Assembly (NCBI RefSeq): GCF_002243645.1
Contig: NZ_CP017704.1
Location: forward strand, 5,288,001-5,352,000
DNA length: 64,000 bases
Direction of reading: 5' to 3'
Source of the DNA: Peribacillus simplex NBRC 15720 = DSM 1321
GTDB taxonomy: Bacteria > Bacillota > Bacilli > Bacillales > DSM-1321
The notes beneath the pieces are model-generated. The model saw nothing but the letters and a program-made list of their open reading frames with translations. It did no database searches and was not told the origin of the DNA. The first letter of the stretch is position 1. The number at the start of each line of letters is the position of its first letter. The translations under genes and the position numbers were made by a program. Below, piece after piece: positions 55,568-64,000 of the stretch.

Positions 55568-56735
55568 AACCATTACTGTAACCAAAGGTGAAAAATCTTT
55601 GGAAATTCACAATCCCACTACCTTTTCACTGATTGGAATGGGTGCTCAAGGTGCAGTATTTAAACTTTCAGAAGATAAATGTGTAAAAATCTATTCAGAC
55701 CCAGTACAAGCAAAAATGGAGGAAGAAGCTCTTAAAGCAGGAAAAGATCTACCCTTTATGCCTTTGGTATATGAAACAGGACCAAACTATATCGTCATGG
55801 AATATTTTAATGCTCCAACCTTAAAAGAATACCTGAGAAATTGTACGTATATCCCTGAATCTATAGTTAAGAAACTTCTCTATATATTAAGGGAATTAAA
55901 ACAAGCAAAATTCACCATGATAGATGCCCCCCTACGCCATATTTTTGTCGTTGGTAATGAGGAACTTAAGGTGATTGACCATGTAAATTCCTTTAAAAGA
56001 ATGCATCCTGTACCATTAAAATTATTAAGGGATTTAAAAATAATCCTTTTAAAGGACTCGTTCTTAACCCAAGTGAAAAAGCTCGAACCGGACACCTTCA
56101 ATGAGTGGGAGGATTATTTCAATCAAAATAGTTTGGACTATAGAAACATTCCCGTTCTCTCAGGAGGGTCAGGGAATGGAGTGAAAGTGGATAGCGCTAT
56201 AACACAAACACTCATTGGAAAAGGGCATCAAGGTGCTGTTTATCGAGTGTCTGAAGACACATGCGTCAAACTTTACGGAAAAACTGAACATGCAAATCAG
56301 GAAAAAATGGTTCTTTTATCAAGTCAAGACTTGCCTTTTATCCCGAAAGTCTTTGAAACAGGACCAAATTATATTTTAATGGAATATCTATTAGGACCAG
56401 ATTTAAATACGTTTCTAAAAAAACAATCTGCACTATCTGAGGACATAACAAAACGCTTACTCTATATATTAAAAACAATGGAAAAATCAGGTTTCAAACA
56501 AATTGATGCCCCATTACGGCATATTATTATAACCAGGAATGGTTTTAAATTAGTCGACCATGTGTACTCGTTTTCACGTGAACAAAAAAGACCTCTCGAG
56601 TTATTTAAAGACCTGCGAGAAAGAAATTTTTTAGATTCTTTTCTAGAACAAGTGAAGGCGTTAGATCCCGGTACGTATGCTGAATGGACTAAAACACCAA
56701 TTCCATTAACTGAAAATGATAATACACTTGTATAG
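55554..56735 (+). CDS. Protein of two tandem kinase-like domains
   Basis: A 393-residue protein with two copies of the small kinase-like domain. Domain 1 (about 1-190) has the loop LIGMGAQGAVFKL, Lys45, catalytic-type Asp124 (DAPLRHI) and Asp142 (VIDH). Domain 2 (about 208-385) has LIGKGHQGAVYRV, Lys239, Asp318 and Asp335. The lysine, loop Asp and metal Asp survive in both, so activity is possible, but HRD and DFG are replaced by DxxLRH and (I/V)DH as in RIO/lipid-type kinases. ATG 55554 follows TAGGAGGAG inside the end of the glycosyltransferase, so the two are translationally coupled and likely work together. Confidence 0.85.
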   Translation: MENFKTITVTKGEKSLEIHNPTTFSLIGMGAQGAVFKLSEDKCVKIYSDPVQAKMEEEALKAGKDLPFMPLVYETGPNYIVMEYFNAPTLKEYLRNCTYIPESIVKKLLYILRELKQAKFTMIDAPLRHIFVVGNEELKVIDHVNSFKRMHPVPLKLLRDLKIILLKDSFLTQVKKLEPDTFNEWEDYFNQNSLDYRNIPVLSGGSGNGVKVDSAITQTLIGKGHQGAVYRVSEDTCVKLYGKTEHANQEKMVLLSSQDLPFIPKVFETGPNYILMEYLLGPDLNTFLKKQSALSEDITKRLLYILKTMEKSGFKQIDAPLRHIIITRNGFKLVDHVYSFSREQKRPLELFKDLRERNFLDSFLEQVKALDPGTYAEWTKTPIPLTENDNTLV

Positions 56736-57160
56736 TCATAGTTATGTAACTGGAATCCTAACGAAAAAATTTAAAAAGGTATTACTCCTAATTGTTGAAG
56801 TTTTAGTTATCACAAAAAATGAGCATATCAAAACCTATGGTGATTTTGCATTCAACGGTTTCCAAGATCGTTTTTTCGCTTAAACTTCATTCGTAGGTGC
56901 TATTTCACAGCGGGTATAAGAGTGGAAAACTCATAAGGCTTAAAGCGAAAAAGGATATCATGTCATTATTGGTGGATTACGAATAAAACGTAAGTCTCTC
57001 CCCCATGAAGATTTTGAGTTTGCTTCCTCTTTATATCCGTCATAATGAACACTGTTCTGTTATTGATCGAAAGTATCAATATATATAAATACTAATGCTT
57101 ACTCAGTGTTCCAGAAAGGTGTCAAAATCCTATTGTATAGAAAGGATTGAAATCAATAAT
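56736..57160. other. 425-bp gap with broken frames
   Basis: Short frames such as TYGDFAFNGFQDRFF (about 56840) and HVIIGGLRIKRKSLPHEDFEF (about 56950-57040) suggest a decayed gene on the plus strand, but I cannot name it. No terminator stands out after the kinase gene. Confidence 0.35.
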
Positions 57161-58165
57161 ATGAACATTATAGTAACAGGGGCTGCAGGTTTCATTGGTT
57201 TCCATTTAACAAAACGTTTGTTAGCCCAAGATATCAATGTTATAGGAGTAGACAATATTAATGATTATTATGATGTTTTTTTAAAGAACAATCGACTCAA
57301 GATATTAGAAGAAAACCCTGATTTCGAATTCCATAAAATGGATTTGTTGAATAAAGAAAAATTAAATCAATTATTTAAAGACAGAACCATTGATATAGTC
57401 ATCAACTTAGCAGCTCAGGCTGGAGTGCGTTATAGCATAGACAACCCGGATTCTTATGTTAATTCCAACCTAGTTGGGTTTGTAAATATCTTAGAGGTCT
57501 GTCGACATAATAATGTAAAGCACTTAATTTATGCATCCTCAAGTTCTGTATATGGAGCAAATACTAATATCCCCTTCTCAACCAAAGACCCAGTGGATCA
57601 TCCAGTAAGTTTATATGCTGCCACTAAAAAGTCTAATGAATTAATGGCTCATACTTATAGTCATTTATATAATATTCCAACCACAGGACTCCGTTTCTTT
57701 ACGGTGTATGGTCCATGGGGGAGACCTGATATGGCTTATTACTCTTTTACTAAAAATATTATTGAAGAGAATACAATAAAGGTTTTTAATAATGGAGATA
57801 TGAGAAGAGACTTTACTTATATTGATGATATTGTTGAAGGAATAATCCGATTACTTGATAAACCACCGGTTTGTAATATTGGATGGGATAGAGCTAATCC
57901 TGATTCAAGTTCAAGTTATGCCCCATACAAAATTTATAATATCGGTAACAATAAGCCCATAAAATTAATGGATTTCATTAACACATTAGAGAAACTAATT
58001 GGCAAAAAGGCAAAAATAGAATTCTTACCAATGCAACCGGGAGATGTTAAGGAGACATATGCAGATATTGCCGATTTGAATGCTGATGTGGGGTTCTATC
58101 CTTCAACAACAATAGAAGAAGGTTTAACTCATTTTGTGAATTGGTACAATAAGTACAATAAATAA
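57161..58165 (+). CDS. NAD-dependent epimerase, UDP-glucuronate 4-epimerase-like
   Basis: A 334-residue extended SDR. VTGAAGFIGFHL is the NAD loop, ASSSSVYG and the Tyr-x3-Lys of SLYAATKKSNE the active site. RFFTVYGPWGRPDMA is typical of UDP-glucuronate 4-epimerases (capsule CapI/GlaE type). ATG 57161 is used; AAAGGA lies about 15 bases before it, and the longer frame from 57095 has no ribosome site. With ugd upstream it would give UDP-galacturonate. Confidence 0.88.
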   Translation: MNIIVTGAAGFIGFHLTKRLLAQDINVIGVDNINDYYDVFLKNNRLKILEENPDFEFHKMDLLNKEKLNQLFKDRTIDIVINLAAQAGVRYSIDNPDSYVNSNLVGFVNILEVCRHNNVKHLIYASSSSVYGANTNIPFSTKDPVDHPVSLYAATKKSNELMAHTYSHLYNIPTTGLRFFTVYGPWGRPDMAYYSFTKNIIEENTIKVFNNGDMRRDFTYIDDIVEGIIRLLDKPPVCNIGWDRANPDSSSSYAPYKIYNIGNNKPIKLMDFINTLEKLIGKKAKIEFLPMQPGDVKETYADIADLNADVGFYPSTTIEEGLTHFVNWYNKYNK

Positions 58166-58307
58166 GGAAAAAGAAGTAGTGAATTTTACTAAGTGGGATA
58201 TTAGTCATATAACGCTGAAAACCATCGATCGAACCACCTTCAAATTTTGCTGTCATTGACATCATTTATTTTTTCTTATTTAGAAAAAATAAATCCCGGA
58301 GTTGGTG

Positions 58308-58488
58308 ATGAAAGGTCAAATAACAGATGCCATTAATGAAATGCTGAAAATCAGAAAATGTCTATCGGAAAACGATTTATGGAGACAGAACCGATATTAG
58401 TAGATTTGAAGTGTACATGGCTGAACAGTTCCATATAATTAAAAATTTAATGAGTAAAAACCCAAAATCAAAAAAAAAGAGATGGTAA
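58308..58488 (+). pseudogene. Small frameshifted ORF of unknown family
   Basis: From ATG 58308 (after CGGAGTTGG) the frame reads MKGQITDAINEMLKIRKCLSEN. A one-base shift near 58375 leads into YGDRTDISRFEVYMAEQFHIIKNLMSK and a stop at 58488. Together they would form a small helical, basic protein of about 60 residues. I do not recognise it. The shift may be natural or an error. Confidence 0.45.
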
Positions 58489-58553
58489 ATGGGTTATATG
58501 CAAGTAAAGAAGATTAATTAAAAATTTGTTAGTTAATGAAAGGAGAAAGTAAT

Positions 58554-58892
58554 TTGAACCCTGAAAATATGAAAATTCCATTGGAAGTTCTTAAGGAGTA
58601 TAATTTGTCAGATTTTCTTATGACGTCCCTTACATGTAATTCTACAAAAGATCCTCTATTCAAATTAAATCCTCTGTTTGAAAACTACTTTAATGTTTGT
58701 TCTGAAAACCTACCATACAAAGACATTTATAAAGCTGATTCTATGTTCCCTCATGAATTTCACAAACAAGTGAAACAAATTGTAGAACAAGGAAAAATAA
58801 AAAAATTAGGCAATTATCAAGAACTATTAGTTTTAGCGGAACGCGAGAAGAGCAAATATGAATTTCTTGTTAAAGGGACTGAGGTGGGATGA
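58554..58892 (+). CDS. Small unknown protein coupled to a glycosyltransferase
   Basis: A 112-residue mainly helical soluble protein (LEVLKEYNLSDFLM..., MFPHEFHKQVKQIVEQGKI...) with no recognised motif, signal or membrane segment. TTG 58554 lies 8 bases after AAAGGAG; the ATG at 58536 precedes that site. It overlaps the following GT4 gene by four bases (ATGA), so it is translationally coupled and probably serves the same process. Confidence 0.75.
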   Translation: MNPENMKIPLEVLKEYNLSDFLMTSLTCNSTKDPLFKLNPLFENYFNVCSENLPYKDIYKADSMFPHEFHKQVKQIVEQGKIKKLGNYQELLVLAEREKSKYEFLVKGTEVG

Positions 58893-60097
58893 GAACCATT
58901 GCTTATTTTGTAAGTGAAAACATTAAAACACACCAACGTTTTATATATAATCAAATCGTAAAAATAAGTAACTATCGCTCAATCGTAATCGGCCCATTCG
59001 ACAATACCAACCATACAGAATTTCCCTTTGAAAACTACTATAATATAAACAAGATTAAAGATCTAGAAAATTTCTTCAAAGAACAAGATATCATAGCCAT
59101 TCATGCTCATCACGGAAAACACGGACAAGAAATTTTACCTGTTTGTGAAAAATATAATATCCCTTTGATTGTTAGCATTAGAGGACGTGATGGTTCTGAC
59201 AGACCAGAAATTTTCAAAAAAAATGCTGAGCGATATTCATCATTAATTAAACATGGTGCACACTTTTTTTCTGTTTGCCAATATCTTGCAGAAGGATTAA
59301 GAAATTTAGGAATTCCAGATGAAAAAATTAATGTGTTATATGGTGGTATCGAATTAGATCTTTTCGCCTATTCTACCCCAATTCTTCCTAAAGAAGGCGA
59401 AATAAGAGTTTTATCTGTAGGTAGACTTGTAGACAAAAAAGGATTTGTTACTCTTATAAAAGCATTTAATCGGATTTATACACAATATCCAAATGCTAGA
59501 CTGCATATTATTGGAGCAGGTGAAGATGAGAAAAAAATTAAATCGGTCATTACAGAATTTCACCTTAAAGATGTTGTAATTCTTAGAGGAGCTATGGATT
59601 CAAAACAAGTTTCGAGCGAATTGAAAAAAGCTCATATCTTTTGTCTTGCAAGTCAGACTGCTAAAAATGGTGATATCGAAGGCATTCCTAATGCCTTAAA
59701 AGAAGCAATGGCTAGCGGTTTACCTGTCGTTTCCACTCAACATGCGGGAATCCCTGAATTAATTGAACACCAGAGAACAGGATACCTAGCTCCAGAAAAA
59801 AATGATATTGAGTTAGCGAAAGGCATACAATTCTTTTTAGAACATCCAGAGATTTGGATCGACTATACGGAAAGAGCACGGAAAGTCATTGAAGAAAAAT
59901 TTGATGTCAATAAACAAATTATTGAGCAACAAAGTTTATATTCTCTCGTTAATACAATGAAAACGGAAACGGAAACGGAAACGAAAACGGAAACGAAAAC
60001 GGAGGAAACGGAAACGGAAACGGAAACGGAAACGGAAACGGAGGAAACGAAAAAGAAAAAAAGAAATAGAAAAAATAAATCAAGTAAGGGAAATTAA
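58889..60097 (+). CDS. GT4 glycosyltransferase with Thr-Glu repeat tail
   Basis: A 402-residue paralogue of the 45573 transferase (MRTIAYFVSENIKTHQRFIYNQIV; VLSVGRLVDKKGF; EGIPNALKEAMASGLPVVST). The fold ends near residue 355, after which about 30 residues are TETETKTETE... and a basic end KKKKRNRKNKSSKGN. The tail comes from a hexanucleotide repeat. ATG 58889 overlaps the preceding gene. A Nudix remnant follows, so the Nudix/GT association of 46.7 kb existed here too. Confidence 0.9.
   Translation: MRTIAYFVSENIKTHQRFIYNQIVKISNYRSIVIGPFDNTNHTEFPFENYYNINKIKDLENFFKEQDIIAIHAHHGKHGQEILPVCEKYNIPLIVSIRGRDGSDRPEIFKKNAERYSSLIKHGAHFFSVCQYLAEGLRNLGIPDEKINVLYGGIELDLFAYSTPILPKEGEIRVLSVGRLVDKKGFVTLIKAFNRIYTQYPNARLHIIGAGEDEKKIKSVITEFHLKDVVILRGAMDSKQVSSELKKAHIFCLASQTAKNGDIEGIPNALKEAMASGLPVVSTQHAGIPELIEHQRTGYLAPEKNDIELAKGIQFFLEHPEIWIDYTERARKVIEEKFDVNKQIIEQQSLYSLVNTMKTETETETKTETKTEETETETETETETEETKKKKRNRKNKSSKGN
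59961..60050 (+). repeat. ACGGAA hexanucleotide microsatellite in coding sequence
   Basis: About 90 bp of ACGGAA with variants ACGAAA and ACGGAGGAA, encoding Thr-Glu/Thr-Lys. Length variation keeps the frame. Confidence 0.9.
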
Positions 60098-60171
60098 AAA
60101 ACAAAATTTATCATTACGAAAAAACAAGCTGGATACCCAATAGTTATCATTTAAGCAGAAAGGGGAGTGAC

Positions 60172-60422
60172 ATGGGCTATATTGAAGATTTACGCAAGCT
60201 TGTGGGAAAAAGGCCAGTCATTTTAACAGGGGAACTTATGGAGTTAGGAGAATAATTATCGAAGGGACCTTGAAACCTGATGTTAAAGAAGGAAGTGCCG
60301 TACAATTCTTTCCAATCAATCAGCTGCCAGAAGATATGGATCCCGATATAATTATTCAAGATTTCGCAATTGAATTTTTCGAAACCAGCCGTATTTTCGA
60401 TCTTCTTCCAAAGAATAAATGA
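60172..60422 (+). pseudogene. Nudix hydrolase remnant with internal deletion
   Basis: From ATG 60172 (after AGGGGAG) it reads MGYIEDLRKLVGKRPVILTG, matching the start of the intact Nudix gene at 46661-47134. Then the middle including the Nudix box is gone, and the C-terminal part resumes as TLKPDVKEGSAVQFFPINQLP...FETSRIFDLLPKNK. No catalytic motif remains. Confidence 0.85.
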
Positions 60423-60681
60423 CGCTCTTACCAAAGTAATGGTTGGGAATATGAATGAACCAACCTACTTTGGGAGGGAGGATATTAGGCGATTCTACAA
60501 CTCCGTTGCATGATGGAGTACTACACAGGAAACTAAAAATGATTTCGTATTGGATACTTTAGGAACGATGGCTTTTAGATCGACCCCATACTCAATTGAT
60601 TGCCTACAATGTTTACTAAGGGTAAAGAGCTAAGACGTGCCAAACGAAGCAAAACTAGAGGCTGAAAGGAGCTGTTTTTTC

Positions 60682-62412
60682 TTGGACTGGAAGTCTGTAT
60701 ATACTATTTGGACAAGTTACAGAAATTTAGATAATGAAATGCGTTTAATGCTTGAAGAAATGAAGGATGATGAGATAGTTTTGGAAGACGCCTTTTATAA
60801 AAATTTGGAATTCGGGACGGGTGGTATGCGAGGGGAAATTGGTCCAGGTACGAATAGGATGAACATTTATACCGTGCGAAAAGCGACTGTAGGACTTGCT
60901 GAGTATATTCAATCGTTTGGAAACGAGGCAAAATCCAGAGGAGTCGTAATTGCTTACGATTCAAGACATAAGTCTCCCGAATTTGCATTGGAAGCAGCCA
61001 AGGCTTTGGCAACAAAGGGAATTAAAGCTTATTTATTTGATGAATTACGGCCTACCCCACAGCTCTCTTTTTCCGTACGTAAGCTAAGTGCCTTTGCCGG
61101 TATCGTCATTACAGCAAGCCATAATCCGCCTGAATATAATGGGTATAAAGTGTACGGATCAGACGGGGCACAGCTACCTCCCGAAGCGGCGGATCAAGTC
61201 ATTAATTACGTGAACGCGATTGAAAGTGAGCTTTCGATTGTAGTGGAGGAAGAAGAAATCCTAAAGGACAGAGGGCTCATTCAAATCATTGGGGAGGAGC
61301 TGGATACTGCTTATAATGAGCATTTGCTCACTATTCCGGAAGATCCAAAGTTAGCAGATGAAATCGATGTAAAGCTTGTGTTTACACCGCTCCATGGTAC
61401 AGCTAATAAATCAGTAAAACGTGCTTTGCATGATCTAGGATATCGAAATGTCCATATTGTTAAAGAACAGGAAATGCCCGATGCTAACTTTCCTACTGTT
61501 AAAGTGCCTAATCCAGAGGAACATGCTGCTTTTGAATTGGCCATCGCGCTAGGAAACCGTGTCGATGCTGATTTATTGATTGCCACCGATCCGGATGCGG
61601 ATAGGCTCGGAATTAGCGTGAAGAATAATGCTGGAGATTATGTCGTATTAACAGGCAACCAAACAGGAGCTCTCTTTTTAGATTATTTAATTTCACAAAA
61701 ACAAAAGAAAGGGACCCTTCCTGAAAACGGAGTCGTATTAAAGACCATCGTAACTTCAGAAATAGGACGGGCGATTTCTGAGCAAAATGGTTTAAAAGCC
61801 GTAGATGTTTTAACTGGATTTAAATTCATTGCTGAAAAAATCAATGAATACCACACAAGTGGAGAACATTCTTTCCTGTTTGGCTATGAAGAAAGCTATG
61901 GATATCTAATCAAAGATTTTGCTCGTGATAAGGATGCCATACAGGCTACTATTCTGGCAGTGGAAGTCTGTGCCTATTACAAAAAGCAAGGTAAAACGAT
62001 GTACGAAGGTTTACTGGATGTATTCGATAAATATGGATATTACTTGGAAGATTTACGATCGTTGACTTTAAAAGGAATGGAAGGTGCGAAGCAAATTCAA
62101 GCGATTCTCAATGAATTCCGGGAAAATCCACCAGATCAAATCTCTGGTCATCAAGTAGTGGTTCAAGAGGATTATCTAAGCAGTAAAAAATACATGTTTG
62201 GGACAAATAGGGAAGAAGACATCAAGCTCCCAAAGTCGAACGTATTAAAATACTTTCTTGAAGATGGGACATGGGTATGTTTACGACCTTCGGGAACAGA
62301 ACCTAAAATTAAATTTTATTTCGGTGTTCAAGGAAGCTCGATGAAGGAAGCTAAAGGGAAATTATCCGCCGTTATGAAAGACTTTATGAGAAGAATCAAT
62401 AATATGCTTTAA
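60682..62412 (+). CDS. pgcA: Phosphoglucomutase (alpha-PGM, PgcA type)
   Basis: A 576-residue alpha-D-phosphohexomutase interconverting glucose 6- and 1-phosphate. Ser146 in [11 protein letters not shown] is the phosphorylated residue, DPDADR (303-308) binds Mg, GYEESYGYL the sugar, and RPSGTEPK the phosphate. TTG 60682 is chosen: AAAGGAG is 11 bases upstream and the protein then aligns with B. subtilis PgcA; an in-frame GTG at 60637 lacks a ribosome site. It feeds GtaB and GlgC. A terminator follows. Confidence 0.95.
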   Translation: MDWKSVYTIWTSYRNLDNEMRLMLEEMKDDEIVLEDAFYKNLEFGTGGMRGEIGPGTNRMNIYTVRKATVGLAEYIQSFGNEAKSRGVVIAYDSRHKSPEFALEAAKALATKGIKAYLFDELRPTPQLSFSVRKLSAFAGIVITASHNPPEYNGYKVYGSDGAQLPPEAADQVINYVNAIESELSIVVEEEEILKDRGLIQIIGEELDTAYNEHLLTIPEDPKLADEIDVKLVFTPLHGTANKSVKRALHDLGYRNVHIVKEQEMPDANFPTVKVPNPEEHAAFELAIALGNRVDADLLIATDPDADRLGISVKNNAGDYVVLTGNQTGALFLDYLISQKQKKGTLPENGVVLKTIVTSEIGRAISEQNGLKAVDVLTGFKFIAEKINEYHTSGEHSFLFGYEESYGYLIKDFARDKDAIQATILAVEVCAYYKKQGKTMYEGLLDVFDKYGYYLEDLRSLTLKGMEGAKQIQAILNEFRENPPDQISGHQVVVQEDYLSSKKYMFGTNREEDIKLPKSNVLKYFLEDGTWVCLRPSGTEPKIKFYFGVQGSSMKEAKGKLSAVMKDFMRRINNML

Positions 62413-62451
62413 AGAATGACTCTCATTCTGAGGATCTTCGTAAAAAACTAG

Positions 62452-62491
62452 GGTCAGCATTCATTATGTAAAGAAATGCTGACCTTTTTTT
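62452..62491 (+). terminator. Terminator after pgcA
   Basis: GGTCAGCATT / AATGCTGACC arms, 13-base loop, TTTTTTT. Confidence 0.92.
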
Positions 62492-62599
62492 GTCTGTCAA
62501 TTCTAAATCTAGCATCCAGCCTTCCGGAGTCATAAATACCCTTCTTAGAAATCAAGATTTCAAGTAGGTCGTCTTTAGCCCTTAGTGGCTGAATAGAGT

Positions 62600-62812
62600 A
62601 TATCCAAACATGGGTAGGGGATAGGGGGCTTATGCGGATATGTATGACTATTCGACACTAATTGGAATATAGAGCATATAATATACTATTCCAATCCACA
62701 AAATCCCCCTATGATAGTAGCCTTGCTGATACCGTATGAGGTTACGTAGTACAGTTGTACAGGCCCTAGGATGGACCTTATGAAAGGTGCTAAATAGGGA
62801 GGATTTTTTTAA
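62600..62812 (+). ncRNA. Candidate structured non-coding RNA
   Basis: Two nested pairings occur in series. First, ATAGGGGG (62621-62628) pairs with CCCCCTAT (62705-62712), enclosing ATTGGAATA (62661-62669) with TATTCCAAT (62687-62695). Second, CCCTA (62764-62768) with TAGGG (62795-62799) encloses ACCTT / AAGGT, and a GTAC-AGTT-GTAC hairpin lies before it. A seven-T run ends the element at 62804-62810. There is no open frame. I do not recognise a known family; an IS110-type bridge RNA or a riboswitch-like leader are possibilities only. Confidence 0.4.
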
Positions 62813-63304
62813 GGATTCTCATCGGCGTTCATGTTGAGGCATTTCCCAATGAGACAAGCCTTGAAAAGTGACTTAAAAGATGAAATCTTAAAATGTAAAA
62901 ACACGTACATTTAACATCATACATAATCGAACATTCAAACAAAAAAACAGCCTATGTTAACTATGGCATAGTAATGTTATAAAGATATATTTTATATAGC
63001 GTGGAACCTCGAATTGGTTCCTTACGGTGTCTCTAACACTTTCCAGGGGACTTGCCGAAATTATTTAAAGAGCTGGAGTATCCGTTACTCAACCCTTCGA
63101 GGTGCTATTCGGAAAGCAGGTTTTGCTTAATTCATTACAGAAGAAGAGGGGGAAACAACTAAAAGTAGTACTTTATTCCTTTATAACCATTTCTCAAACC
63201 TCATAGGCCCATTAAATGGATAACGTTAGCGTCCTATATGGTTGGAATAATTACCTCGGCTGGAAATTAAGTGAACCCTGCATCAGTGGAAAAGAGGACT
63301 TTGT
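62813..63304. other. Non-coding stretch
   Basis: No gene found. A GGAACC / GGTTCC hairpin lies at about 63003-63021. The stretch may include degraded mobile-element DNA continuous with the IS110 fragment to the right. Confidence 0.4.
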
Positions 63305-63640
63305 TTATATGCGTAATAGGAATGCGGTATAACAAGGTGCTGTGGTCACATGAGGCATGTCCTTTAATGAAACGCCATTAATCTCATATACGAAATTGCC
63401 TAATTTGATTTTTGTACCTTTAAGTACATTTTTAATTTGATTATGCTCTCTAGCTCGTACTTCAATAATACTTCTGCAATATGGAACAGGCTCACGCAAT
63501 TCTCGCTGATTTCAATCAGCGAGAAAGCTTTGCTTCAACACCGATGGCAACTAATACTTCCAGAGGCAATATGTTTTGCGTTAATAACCAAAAATTCCAT
63601 TTCTTCATTTAGTTCATGAAAGGCTCCAAAAAACACCTGT
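63305..63640 (-). mobile_element. IS110-family transposase remnant
   Basis: On the minus strand, VFFGAFHELNEEMEFLVINAKHIA is followed after a stop by REPVPYCRSIIEVRAREHNQIKNVL and TKIKLGNFVYEINGVS. These match the order and pattern of the DEDD-domain region of IS110/IS1111 transposases (VVNAxHIK ... RELVRYR..L..ER..E.NR..K.L....IKL). Stops and lost segments show it is dead. Ends and flanking target repeats are not recognisable. Confidence 0.7.
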
Positions 63641-63899
63641 GCTTTTATATACAGTTGCTGTGATTATTGAAAACAGAGTATTAAATTTAAAAGCCATGGA
63701 ATAAAGTATTAGAAGCTAAATGGAGCTTGCTTAGTTATTTTTTTCATCTGTATTCGTTTCACCACCAACTTTCTTCCTTTTTATTCTTTATAAGCAGGGA
63801 AAGAAAGTTGATGTCTTTTAAAAAGAAGTTCATGAGATTGAAATTTTCTTTTTTTCGAAAAAACGTCTATTCCCTGCGAAGGTGAGTGAACATGAAAGA
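63641..63899. other. Leader region before DUF192 gene
   Basis: AT-rich DNA with an imperfect hairpin CAACTTTCTTCC / GGAAAGAAAGTTG at 63766-63810. A short frame starting MSFKKKFMRLKF near 63813 stops after 25 codons and is not convincing. Confidence 0.4.
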
Positions 63900-64000
63900 A
63901 TGAAAACAAAAGTGATAAAAATAATCAGTGGAAACAAGGTAACTAGATTAACTGTTCAACTTGCAGATACTCAAAGAAAAAGAGAAAAGGGCTTGATGTT
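63900..64000 (+). CDS. DUF192-family protein, N-terminal part
   Basis: Thirty-three codons are in the window: MKTKVIKIISGNKVTRLTV, then QLADTQRKREKGLM. The LADT..KREKGLM pattern is the start of the DUF192 fold, a small beta-rich protein of unknown function. ATG 63900 lies about 12 bases after GAAGGTGAG. The gene runs past the end of the window. Confidence 0.7.
   Translation, partial: MKTKVIKIISGNKVTRLTVQLADTQRKREKGLM

Overview
The window reads as a chromosomal segment of a low-GC, spore-forming Bacillaceae bacterium. Evidence is the AT-rich DNA, strong AGGAGG-type ribosome sites with frequent TTG/GTG starts, an S-box in front of sulfate-assimilation genes, a glgBCDA operon, PdxST, GtaB/PgcA and BlaI-type regulation. 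Gene content resembles the Bacillus/Peribacillus group, but the genus is an inference. No tRNA, rRNA or CRISPR array was seen.

1-35 kb is mostly housekeeping. It holds the C-terminus of an M3 oligopeptidase, an SF1 helicase, two luciferase-like flavin oxidoreductases, a fused PabB-PabC folate enzyme, and a divergent PdxR / PdxS-PdxT vitamin B6 module. A broken SDR gene with a TetR regulator follows. Next is a SAM-riboswitch-led sulfur region (YezD, CysH, Sat, CysC, ferredoxin-type sulfite reductase, a small DUF3906-like protein, and the three siroheme enzymes SumT-SirB-SirC) followed by a TSUP sulfite/sulfonate-type exporter. Mug glycosylase, AzlCD, a GH15 enzyme with a cre-like site, the glycogen operon glgB-C-D-A (no glgP here), cardiolipin synthase and exonuclease III complete this part.

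35-43 kb holds small accessory genes: UPF0316 membrane protein, histidine phosphatase, Rossmann oxidoreductase, and a BlaI/BlaR1-like pair whose operator palindrome also precedes a DoxX gene. A VOC protein, an unusual protein with two tandem helix-turn-helix units, a coiled coil and a J-domain HPD motif, and a bacterial prolyl 4-hydroxylase follow.

43-62.4 kb is the unusual part. It contains three intact GT4 glycosyltransferases, two with low-complexity tails written in short tandem repeats. It also has a family of small protein-kinase-like proteins (one truncated, one with a degenerate catalytic loop, one a tandem double-domain protein), a HipA-like kinase beside a decayed paralogue, and a Nudix gene beside one transferase with a Nudix remnant beside another. 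A Gln-rich protein made of three 141-bp repeats, and sugar-nucleotide genes (GtaB, Ugd, a UDP-glucuronate epimerase-like enzyme, PgcA) complete it. PgcA and GtaB would make UDP-glucose, Ugd UDP-glucuronate, and the epimerase UDP-galacturonate, giving donors for the transferases. I infer a surface or spore-layer glycosylation system whose acceptors and partners evolve by repeat expansion and gene duplication. Decayed integrases, an IS110 fragment and several pseudogenes show that this is plastic accessory DNA.

62.4-64 kb is largely gene-poor, with a candidate structured RNA, an IS110 remnant and the start of a DUF192 gene.
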